A stretch of DNA of 6,200 nucleotides from Thermoplasmata archaeon (GTDB lineage: Archaea; Thermoplasmatota; B47-G6): contig QMTU01000049.1 in the NCBI GenBank assembly GCA_003663585.1, forward strand, positions 1-6,200, in the 5' to 3' direction. Made by a program: the position numbers and the translations under genes. Positions 1-4,801 of this stretch are shown here, piece by piece (within the stretch, counting starts at the first letter, position 1; each line of letters begins with the position of its first letter). The notes beneath the pieces were generated by a model. The model saw only the letters and a program-made list of their open reading frames with translations. It did not search any database and had not been told where the DNA came from.

Positions 1-1
1 G

Positions 2-760
2 CAAAGCAAGCCTGAACGCTTGCTCCTAACCGAAGAAGAGAGGAAAGGTGGCGTTGCCTCTCTTCCCGTAGATAAAGCGCCATATATAGTGAGAAAGGTG
101 GAAGAAATGAGCGAAGAAGAAATTACTTTGGAGAAAGTCTTGGAGCTCGTAGCAGATTTAGGCAAGCGTTTAGACGCTCTCGAAGAGCAGATAGCAGAGA
201 AGAAAAAGAAGCCTGACGCCTACAAGAAGCCTAAAGCATACAAAGAGAAAGCAGAATCTGGTGAACCAAGCGACTTCGAGAAAGCTCTAGAGATCCTGGC
301 TGAAGAAGGAATTATAAAAGGAGAATATCAGCAGTGCATGTCCAAGTGCTTGAAGAGCGGCAAGAGCTTCAAGGAGTGCGTTAAAGAATGCAAAGCTAAA
401 GCCAAGAAAAGTGAAGATGAAGACTTAGAGGAAAAAGCAAAGAAAAAGCCTAAGGCTTACAAAGAGCCGTACCCAGAAAAGAAAGAGGAAGAGAAAGCTG
501 AGGAGGAAAAAGCCAAGAAGCCTGAAGACGAAGAAGAGGAAGAAGAGAAGCCTTACAAAGAGCCTTACCCAGAGAAAGACCTTAAAGGAATGATTGAGAG
601 AGCAATAGAAGATGCTCTGAACAAGCGCTTAGGAGGAACAACTGAAGTCAAGAAGTCTGTAGCTCCTGCTAAGACAGAAATAAAGAAGACTCTGATGGAC
701 ATACCTCTAGAAGAGCTCTACAAGATTCCTTTCTCAAAGATAAGGAAAGGTGAGTTATGA
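2..760 (+). CDS. Capsid scaffold, or C-terminal part of a protease-scaffold fusion (5' end open at window edge)
   Basis: Likely assists capsid assembly, judged from composition and position directly before the major capsid gene. The frame has no stop back to the window edge, so the protein may begin upstream. Numbering from the TTG at 20, residues 31-64 form a predicted coiled coil, and residues 106-124 hold CX3C-X9-CX3C. Lys/Glu-rich stretches carry copies of KPKAYKE/PYPEK near residues 70, 143 and 177. Residues 187-207 look helical, and a basic tail ends in FSKIRKGEL. Low-complexity charged helices with a basic C-terminus are typical of scaffolds. The segment before Met30 (SLPVDKAPYIVRK) faintly recalls the end of XkdF-type protease domains, which would make this a protease-scaffold fusion; that is inference. 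ATG 107 has a good SD (GGTGG, 5-nt spacer) and could start a free 217-residue scaffold. The stop overlaps the capsid gene start. Confidence 0.7.
   Translation, partial: QSKPERLLLTEEERKGGVASLPVDKAPYIVRKVEEMSEEEITLEKVLELVADLGKRLDALEEQIAEKKKKPDAYKKPKAYKEKAESGEPSDFEKALEILAEEGIIKGEYQQCMSKCLKSGKSFKECVKECKAKAKKSEDEDLEEKAKKKPKAYKEPYPEKKEEEKAEEEKAKKPEDEEEEEEKPYKEPYPEKDLKGMIERAIEDALNKRLGGTTEVKKSVAPAKTEIKKTLMDIPLEELYKIPFSKIRKGEL
97..101 (+). promoter_or_regulatory. Shine-Dalgarno for an internal or primary start at ATG 107
   Basis: AGGTGG ends 5 nt before ATG 107, the same spacing used by several other genes in the window. It supports initiation at 107, either as the only start of the scaffold gene or as an internal start in a longer protease-scaffold frame. 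Confidence 0.45.
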
Positions 761-1989
761 TGGTGCACGTCCAAGAGAGAATAGACGACCCTGAAAAGAA
801 CCTCAGAGAACTCAGAGAGCTGGAGAGAAAATTCTATGGCTCGCCTATAATAAGGAAAGCAGATGCTGATGTAGCACCAGCCACTCCAGCGTACACAACT
901 GCTCCTGACTGGGTCCAGCCTCTCTTCGGCCGCAAAGTCTGGAGCTTCCTAAACTACGAGAAGAATGTCTTTGCTATCCTGCCTAAAGAGGTGTGGAAGC
1001 AGAGCGGATGGAGGCTCTTGACTGCTGCTGGACAGTCTTGGGCTCACTCTGGAGCTGAATTAGCTGGAGGCATTGCACGAGGAGGAGCTCTGCCTGACAC
1101 TATAGCTCCTACCATAGTAGTGAATGCTACTCAGCCTAAAGAAGTCATACACACTTGGGGCACCGAGGAAATCTACGAGTTCATGTCAAGCATAGACGAT
1201 TCAGTAGAGATTATACCTCTCATGAGAGAGGAACTGGGCAAGGAGCATGCTGCTATAATAAACACAATGCTTGTGCAATCCGTTGAGTATTTAGCTGGAA
1301 ATTCTTCTGGGAACTGGGCTGGAACCGACAACTTTGAAACTCTAGACAGAATTATAGCCAGCGATGCAGAAGAGGATGCTGTAGGAGGAAGCCATGACCA
1401 CTACTACGATCCTTGGAAGAAATATGGAATCCTCGATATAGACAGAGACTCAGGGACTACATACGATGCTGTAGTCAAAGCTCCTGGAGGGACTTTGGGA
1501 ACCGATGGCGACTTGACTTTGTGGGCAATCGAAGAAGTCTGGAGGACGATCATTGAAGCTGGAGGAAAGCCTGACGTGATCCTTACAGGAGCAGACTTTG
1601 TCACTGCTTTATCAGAGATATTGGAGCCTGAGCGCAGATTCATGGGAGAAGCCAAAGTTATGCCTCAGTACGGAGGAGTAAGAGGCATTGCTTCAGGAGT
1701 CGAAGCAGGATTCAGCGTAGCCACTTTCAGAGGCATACCAATAATTACGACTGCAGCTATGAGGTGCACAGACTCAACTTATGGAGACACAATAAGCAAA
1801 GCAATGTTCCTAGACACTGAGTACTTGTCCTTCAAGGTTGCTGCTCCAACAAGGTACATGGAGACTAAGAGAGACTACACAAGCTATGTGGCTCAAGACA
1901 AGCTCAGAATCGAAGGAGCATATTTGACTGTAGGCGAGCTAATCTGCTACAGGTTCAACGTCCAAGGAAAGCTCCGGGACATAAAGTAA
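760..1989 (+). CDS. Major capsid protein, HK97 fold
   Basis: Builds the icosahedral shell. Numbered from the ATG at 757 (410 residues), it opens with a short charged helical arm (about 5-26), followed by a Pro/Ala/Thr-rich linker. Residues 75-130 contain a Gly/Ala-rich loop (GQSWAHSGAELAGGIARGG) that fits an E-loop region. A long helix ending in VEYLAGN at about 150-182 fits the helix that precedes a GN..G turn in this fold. The P/A-domain signature is KPDVILTGADFVTALSEIL (271-289), then FRGIPIITT (324-332). The C-terminus is YRFNVQGKLRDIK. Length and position after a scaffold are typical. Two adjacent ATGs (757, 760) are possible. The AGGTGA at 748-753 lies 6 nt from ATG 760 but only 3 nt from 757, so 760 is preferred; ATG 757 overlaps the preceding TGA. 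Whether the N-terminal arm is cleaved is unknown. Confidence 0.88.
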   Translation: MVHVQERIDDPEKNLRELRELERKFYGSPIIRKADADVAPATPAYTTAPDWVQPLFGRKVWSFLNYEKNVFAILPKEVWKQSGWRLLTAAGQSWAHSGAELAGGIARGGALPDTIAPTIVVNATQPKEVIHTWGTEEIYEFMSSIDDSVEIIPLMREELGKEHAAIINTMLVQSVEYLAGNSSGNWAGTDNFETLDRIIASDAEEDAVGGSHDHYYDPWKKYGILDIDRDSGTTYDAVVKAPGGTLGTDGDLTLWAIEEVWRTIIEAGGKPDVILTGADFVTALSEILEPERRFMGEAKVMPQYGGVRGIASGVEAGFSVATFRGIPIITTAAMRCTDSTYGDTISKAMFLDTEYLSFKVAAPTRYMETKRDYTSYVAQDKLRIEGAYLTVGELICYRFNVQGKLRDIK

Positions 1990-2013
1990 GCGTGAATTGG
2001 GAGGCTTAAGCCG

Positions 2014-2046
2014 ATGATCTTCCAATCAAATAGAGGAGGAATGTAA
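2014..2046 (+). other. Leader-like mini-ORF MIFQSNRGGM
   Basis: The 57-nt gap after the capsid gene contains ATG 2014, ten codons and a TAA at 2044-2046 that abuts the next gene's ATG at 2047. GGGAGG at 1999-2004 lies 9 nt before ATG 2014, a usable though long spacing. The mini-ORF reads through the SD of the next gene, so its translation could affect initiation there. It may simply be chance. No similarity to a known peptide is recognised. Confidence 0.2.
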
Positions 2047-2316
2047 ATGGCATTTAGTTCAACCATTGAAGGCAGGACAATTTTCGGCAACAAAGTAGTC
2101 ACTTGGGGAACATTCACCAACGGTGCCACTGATACTGGAGGAGACATAAATACAGGCTTGAAAGTCTGCGAATTCATTGTTTTACAGCACAAAGGGAGTT
2201 CTGTAGTGTCCGATGCTCCTGTAGTCAATGAAACTTTGCCTTGCAACGGCAGCGCTGTTACTGTTGTGACTGCCCAAGGAGAAGACGGTTACTGGTTTGC
2301 TTTCGGTCATGAATAA
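2047..2316 (+). CDS. Small beta-rich capsid-associated (decoration-like) protein
   Basis: An 89-residue protein with no signal peptide or membrane segment, rich in Thr, Val, Gly and Ser in a pattern suggesting beta strands. Notable segments are VTWGTFTNGATDTGGDINTG (18-37), DAPVVNETLP (56-65), GSAVTVVT (68-75) and the terminal DGYWFAFG. This layout resembles small structural proteins often encoded just after the major capsid gene of tailed viruses; the resemblance is from memory and the exact role is not established. The start is clear: GAGGAGG at 2033-2039 lies 7 nt from ATG 2047. The stop codon overlaps the first base of a hairpin repeat at 2315-2338. A capsid decoration or fibre role is the likeliest, from position and size. 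A tail or spike component is the alternative. Confidence 0.7.
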   Translation: MAFSSTIEGRTIFGNKVVTWGTFTNGATDTGGDINTGLKVCEFIVLQHKGSSVVSDAPVVNETLPCNGSAVTVVTAQGEDGYWFAFGHE

Positions 2317-2338
2317 TATGTCTAAAAGAGGACATATT
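2315..2338 (+). repeat. 24-nt inverted repeat, copy 1
   Basis: Arms AATATGTC (2315-2322) and GACATATT (2331-2338) are perfectly complementary around the 8-nt loop TAAAAGAG. The same element occurs at 4751-4774 with one base changed in the loop, while the flanks of the two copies are unrelated. This copy begins inside the stop codon of the upstream gene and ends 13 nt before the TTG start at 2352. There is no U-run after it, so it is not a typical terminator. Confidence 0.85.
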
Positions 2339-2351
2339 GCTGGTGCTATAA

Positions 2352-2534
2352 TTGAGCGAGGAGAAAAAGAAGAACAATCCAATGCCAAGCTGGGCTTTAG
2401 CGTTAAACAGCAGATTAACTACAGTGGAAACAGAGATAAAATGGCTCAAGAGAGGCTACTGGCTCCAAACCCTCTTGGGAGCAGGAACGTTTTTAAGCGT
2501 TCTTGCTCTAATACTAAAGCTTGTGGTGTCTTAA
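2352..2534 (+). CDS. Small XhlA-like membrane protein with one transmembrane segment
   Basis: A 60-residue protein. It has a charged N-terminus (MSEEKKKNN), an amphipathic helix with heptad-like spacing (LNSRLTTVETEIKWLKRG, about 18-35), then one hydrophobic segment (about 37-58, LQTLLGAGTFLSVLALILKL). This coiled-coil-plus-TM plan is that of XhlA/haemolysin-type accessory lysis proteins and of some phage small membrane proteins; similarity is by architecture, not by a signature residue. The start is TTG 2352, supported by GGTG at 2342-2345 with the usual spacing; ATG 2382 is an inner alternative without a good SD. Its TAA directly abuts the next TTG start. A membrane protein between two capsid-associated genes is odd, since lysis genes usually sit after the tail genes. 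A virion-membrane or assembly role is possible. Confidence 0.65.
   Translation: MSEEKKKNNPMPSWALALNSRLTTVETEIKWLKRGYWLQTLLGAGTFLSVLALILKLVVS
2478..2509 (+). repeat. Strong hairpin within the XhlA-like gene
   Basis: GAGCAGGAACG (2479-2489) pairs with CGTTCTTGCTC (2498-2508) over 11 bp with one G-U pair. The stem can extend to G2478-U2509 outside and two further pairs inside, leaving a UUUA tetraloop. It falls in codons of the transmembrane segment and ends 25 nt before the TTG start at 2535. What follows is not U-rich, so it is not a classical terminator. Confidence 0.55.
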
Positions 2535-2879
2535 TTGGCTGTAGGAAAAAAAGAAAGGGTAACCAAAAGCATTAGCGGGACAGTTAATGAAACCACTGCT
2601 ATAATAGCTCGAGTTCTGAATTACGCCAGAATAACGGTCTTTGGGAAAGTGACTATAAGTGGAACGTACACAGTAAATGTAAAGGTTTATGGAACTTACG
2701 ATGCTGATGCTTCAAGCCCTGTCTGGAAGCAGATAGGAAGCACTCAGCAGTTCACATCTACAGGACTCTTGGATCCAGAAGACATTGTTCAGTGCTGGGA
2801 TGCAATCAAAGTAACATATGACGGAAGCGGCTCTGGTTCTGCCATCGTAGACTTAGCAGTGAACAGGAAGAGGCATTAA
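2535..2879 (+). CDS. Beta-rich structural protein, unknown function
   Basis: A 114-residue protein I do not recognise as a named family. Alternating hydrophobic/polar strands run through ARITVFGKVTISGTYTVNVK (31-50) and VKVYGTYDADA. A loop follows (VWKQIGSTQQF, 63-73), and the last strands are AIKVTYDGSGSGSAIVDLAV (90-109). The tail RKRH is basic. This is the look of a beta-sandwich capsid decoration, head fibre or neck protein, and the position between capsid and neck genes agrees with that. The TTG start directly follows the upstream TAA and has GGTG at 2525-2528 with the same spacing as the TTG at 2352, which suggests translational coupling. The stop overlaps the next gene's ATG (TAATG). 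It has no signal peptide or membrane segment. Confidence 0.7.
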   Translation: MAVGKKERVTKSISGTVNETTAIIARVLNYARITVFGKVTISGTYTVNVKVYGTYDADASSPVWKQIGSTQQFTSTGLLDPEDIVQCWDAIKVTYDGSGSGSAIVDLAVNRKRH

Positions 2880-3319
2880 TGTCAGTCCGGGTAGAAGTAA
2901 AAGGCTTATATGAAGCAGTACTTTTAATCGAGAGAGTAAGCCGTATAGCTCGGATACACTGGCCCAATAAAGCTTTAGACAATTTAGCTAAGCATGCAAA
3001 GCAGAAAATGAAAGAGCTAGTCCCCAAGAGAACAGGGAAATTAAGAAGATCAATTAGAATTGAGAGTTTGCCTGATGCAAGGAAGATAGTAGCCGACACT
3101 CCTTATGCTCGAATAGTAAATGACGGAGCCAGACCTCACTACATATACCCTAAAAGCAAGAAAGCTTTGGCTTTCTTCAAGGAAGGAAAGTGGGTTGTTA
3201 AAGCTCGGGTTCACCATCCAGGCTTTGTAGGCTACGACTTCTTGGAGAATACGATGAACTACGTCTATGATTTCATGTACGATTGGCTTGCAGAAGAAAT
3301 CGATTTAGGTGAAGTCTGA
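2879..3319 (+). CDS. HK97 gp10-like neck/tail protein
   Basis: A 146-residue member of the HK97-gp10-like group, which act at the head-tail joint of tailed viruses. The family pattern is visible. A helix (about 29-47) leads into VPKRTGKLRRSI (48-59), matching the usual P..TG.LR.SI. Next comes TPYARIVNDGARPHYIYP (74-91), matching the A.Y...VE.GT..H.I.P region. Then comes HHPGFVGYDFLENTM (112-126), matching the P...G..FL..A..... end. Length is normal for the family. ATG 2879 overlaps the upstream stop by one base, with only a weak SD (GAGG, 5 nt away), suggesting coupled translation. Its stop overlaps the next ATG (TGATG). Here it precedes the adaptor gene, whereas in HK97-like phages the adaptor usually comes first. 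Confidence 0.85.
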   Translation: MSVRVEVKGLYEAVLLIERVSRIARIHWPNKALDNLAKHAKQKMKELVPKRTGKLRRSIRIESLPDARKIVADTPYARIVNDGARPHYIYPKSKKALAFFKEGKWVVKARVHHPGFVGYDFLENTMNYVYDFMYDWLAEEIDLGEV

Positions 3320-4116
3320 TGGGCAAATACACTGATGAAAAGAAAATTGAGAATCTCGTTCAGATGGAGATATCAGATTCTACAAGGCCTTCATCTCAGC
3401 AAGTTAACTTATGGATCAAAGAAGTTGAGCAAGAGATAGACTCAAAGAAATTAGGCTGGGACGACAATGCTAACCCTGGAGACGGATACTCAGCCAGCAA
3501 TGTTTACCTTAGTGTTCCTAAGATAAGGATAGGCTTGCGACCGTTGACCAAATTCAAAATGCTATGCAAAGGGATTGACCCTGAGCAGCTCAAGAAGGGA
3601 GTCGTAATACCTATCCAAGAGAACCAGTATTATCCTATTATACCAGGGAAAAATGTAACTTTATACAGGAGGACAAGCTCTTTAACTGACACTCCAGAAT
3701 GGAAAGAGTTGACCAGAGGCTACTATACAGGCTGGGATGAGAGTGCAGACAGCGACTTCATGGTTTTGACCATTAAAGGGCGAGCTGGGCAAGAGCATGG
3801 CGTTGCATTCTTTATTTACAGCAGTGTTCCCTTGAAGACTGGTCCAGCTGCTCTGAAAGCTTCTTACTCATACGGTTGGAATCTTCCTCAAGAAATTCTT
3901 AATCGCTATGCTACATTGAAAGTTGGAATGAGAGTTCTTGAAGCTGCAGTTGAAAGCGGTGAACCTGCTCGTTTAGGCTCATTTGTAGGAGGAGACTTCC
4001 AGACTTTCGTTAACACTCAGATTTCTGAGACTTTGAGAAGATGGAAAGAAGAAATTACTGAGATAGAGAAGAAATTCTTCCCTAAGCCAGCTCGAGCCAA
4101 AATTCTCTGGATTTAG
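3319..4116 (+). CDS. Head-tail adaptor (connector) protein
   Basis: A 265-residue protein likely to bind beneath the portal and prepare the head for tail attachment. The N-terminal helices (about 4-42) include DSTRPSSQQVNLWIKEVEQEID, the T.PS...V...I..A...ID pattern of gp6/gp15-type adaptors. The C-terminal part restarts with ASYSYGWNLPQEILNRYATL (181-200), matching the YTYG..VP..I..A....A of adaptors, and ends in a long helix (226-254). Between them a beta-rich region (about 65-185, with PGKNVTLYRR and YYTGWDESADSDFMVLTIKG) makes the protein much larger than the roughly 100-150 residues of minimal adaptors; I recall similar beta insertions in other archaeal and bacterial viral connectors. 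The start has GGTGA at 3308-3312, 6 nt from ATG 3319, and overlaps the upstream TGA. Confidence 0.78.
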   Translation: MGKYTDEKKIENLVQMEISDSTRPSSQQVNLWIKEVEQEIDSKKLGWDDNANPGDGYSASNVYLSVPKIRIGLRPLTKFKMLCKGIDPEQLKKGVVIPIQENQYYPIIPGKNVTLYRRTSSLTDTPEWKELTRGYYTGWDESADSDFMVLTIKGRAGQEHGVAFFIYSSVPLKTGPAALKASYSYGWNLPQEILNRYATLKVGMRVLEAAVESGEPARLGSFVGGDFQTFVNTQISETLRRWKEEITEIEKKFFPKPARAKILWI

Positions 4117-4130
4117 AAAAGTTTTAATAG
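4117..4130 (+). promoter_or_regulatory. Possible archaeal BRE/TATA promoter before the tail genes
   Basis: The longest gap in the second half of the window begins with the A/T-rich AAAAGTTTTAATAG, which fits a purine/A-rich BRE followed by a TATA-like box. Initiation about 25 nt downstream would fall near 4150, just ahead of the GGTGA at 4160-4164 and the TTG at 4170. A second TATA-like stretch (TTTTATAC, about 4145-4152) is less well placed. This is pattern-based only. Confidence 0.28.
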
Positions 4131-4159
4131 CTCAAAGGCTTGAATTTTATACGTGAGTC

Positions 4160-4164
4160 GGTGA
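4160..4164 (+). promoter_or_regulatory. Shine-Dalgarno that selects TTG 4170
   Basis: GGTGA ends 5 nt before TTG 4170, the same arrangement as for the genes starting at 4598 and 5781. The upstream in-frame candidates are TTG 4140 (only a weak AAAGG) and GTG 4161 (a weaker CGTGA 4 nt away). Confidence 0.45.
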
Positions 4165-4169
4165 GTAAG

Positions 4170-4592
4170 TTGGGAAGCGGAGAGAGTAAAAACGCTATTC
4201 TAGATGCTTTAGTAACAAAACTTAAGGAAATCGACGAATTCGAGGAGCACGTTTTCAAAGGATACAGAAAGCATTTGCCTTACAGCAGATGCATTCTGGT
4301 ACACTTAAGAAGAGACACTGTAGCTCCAGAGAGTACAGCTGAGAACCTGCACAATTTAGAATTCAACTTATTAGTCAGAGTCAAAGCTGACATTCAAAGC
4401 AATGCTGAAGAAGAAATCGAAAGCTTCATATCCTTGGTTGGCCTAGTGGAAGACAAGCTTGATGAGAATGCTTACAATCCTGGAGTCTGGGAAGATTTAG
4501 CTGTGAACCAGATAATCTACACATTCGGGGCAGCTGAGACTTTCGTTTACTACAATGCTATGATCCGGCTCACGATAAAAGTGCAATGGTGA
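4170..4592 (+). CDS. Tail terminator / tail completion protein
   Basis: A 140-residue protein from TTG 4170, or 150 residues if TTG 4140 is used. It probably caps the tail tube at the head-proximal end and joins it to the neck. The order of elements fits the terminator fold. First come an N-terminal helix (8-23) and a strand with EHVFKGYRKHLPYSRCILVHL (26-46). Next are a strand pair with LHNLEFNLLVRVKAD (60-74) and a long helix EEEIESFISLVGLVEDKLDEN (80-100). Then follow the loop AYNPGVWEDLAVNQI and a last strand YYNAMIRLTIKVQW. Ending in a strand like IRLTIKV is common in this group. Its place between adaptor and tube genes supports the call strongly; sequence conservation alone would be weak. 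Its last codons, TGG TGA, also form the SD of the next gene. Confidence 0.7.
   Translation: MGSGESKNAILDALVTKLKEIDEFEEHVFKGYRKHLPYSRCILVHLRRDTVAPESTAENLHNLEFNLLVRVKADIQSNAEEEIESFISLVGLVEDKLDENAYNPGVWEDLAVNQIIYTFGAAETFVYYNAMIRLTIKVQW
4588..4592 (+). promoter_or_regulatory. Shine-Dalgarno built from the upstream stop codon
   Basis: GGTGA at 4588-4592 includes the TGA stop of the tail terminator gene and lies 5 nt before ATG 4598. The alternative start ATG 4586 would overlap this SD, so 4598 is the better choice. Confidence 0.5.
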
Positions 4593-4597
4593 GGAGG

Positions 4598-4801
4598 ATG
4601 AACGAGAAAGAAGTAAAACCTATGAAGTCATATGTAAGGAAAATAACTTTCACCAAGGAAGCCTTTGATGCTTTGCGGAGAATCATGTCAAGCAGAGGTT
4701 TCCCTGAGAAGAAAATAAGCGAGAGCGAAATAGTCTGTGAAGCTATACTAAATATGTCTAAAAGTGGACATATTAAAACTAGAAGCAAGGAGGAGAAGTA
4801 A
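4598..4801 (+). CDS. Small ribbon-helix-helix-like protein, putative DNA-binding
   Basis: A 67-residue basic protein from ATG 4598 (71 residues from ATG 4586). The layout suggests a ribbon-helix-helix regulator. A short strand with alternating residues (SYVRKITFT, 11-19) is followed by helix A (KEAFDALRRIMSSRG, 20-34), a turn (FPEKK) and helix B (ISESEIVCEAILNM, 40-53). The ISESEIV..AI segment resembles the second helix of RHH proteins. No family signature confirms it, and a small structural or tail-assembly protein is the alternative. It is unusual between the terminator and tube genes. The coding sequence contains copy 2 of the 24-nt inverted repeat (4751-4774, residues NMSKSGHI) and, close to its end, the AGGAGG that serves the tail tube gene. 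Its stop overlaps that gene's ATG (TAATG), so translation is likely coupled. Confidence 0.6.
   Translation: MNEKEVKPMKSYVRKITFTKEAFDALRRIMSSRGFPEKKISESEIVCEAILNMSKSGHIKTRSKEEK
4751..4774 (+). repeat. 24-nt inverted repeat, copy 2
   Basis: Arms AATATGTC (4751-4758) and GACATATT (4767-4774) flank the loop TAAAAGTG. Both arms are identical to copy 1 at 2315-2338, and only one loop base differs. This copy lies within the 3' part of the small RHH-like gene and ends 26 nt before the tail tube ATG at 4801, upstream of its AGGAGG (4788-4793). Confidence 0.85.

Noticed and set aside
81..89. CATATATAG as a TATA box for the scaffold gene
   Set aside because: Transcription would start at about 110, after the ATG at 107, and the region is probably coding.
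349..373. 7-bp inverted repeat CTTGAAG/CTTCAAG in the scaffold gene
   Set aside because: Short arms in a repetitive, purine-rich coding region, within chance.
1404..1655. - strand ORF within the major capsid gene
   Set aside because: Antisense shadow of a strongly supported gene, with no SD or promoter evidence.
1947..2246. - strand ORF across the capsid gene end and decoration gene
   Set aside because: Antisense shadow; the + strand genes here have clear SDs and a coherent protein pattern.
2297..2575. 92-codon + strand ORF overlapping the membrane-protein gene and the next gene
   Set aside because: It lies in a different frame from two well-supported genes with proper SDs, and its product has no coherent composition. 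It does read the palindrome as NMSKRGHI, the same frame as in copy 2, but that alone does not make it a gene.
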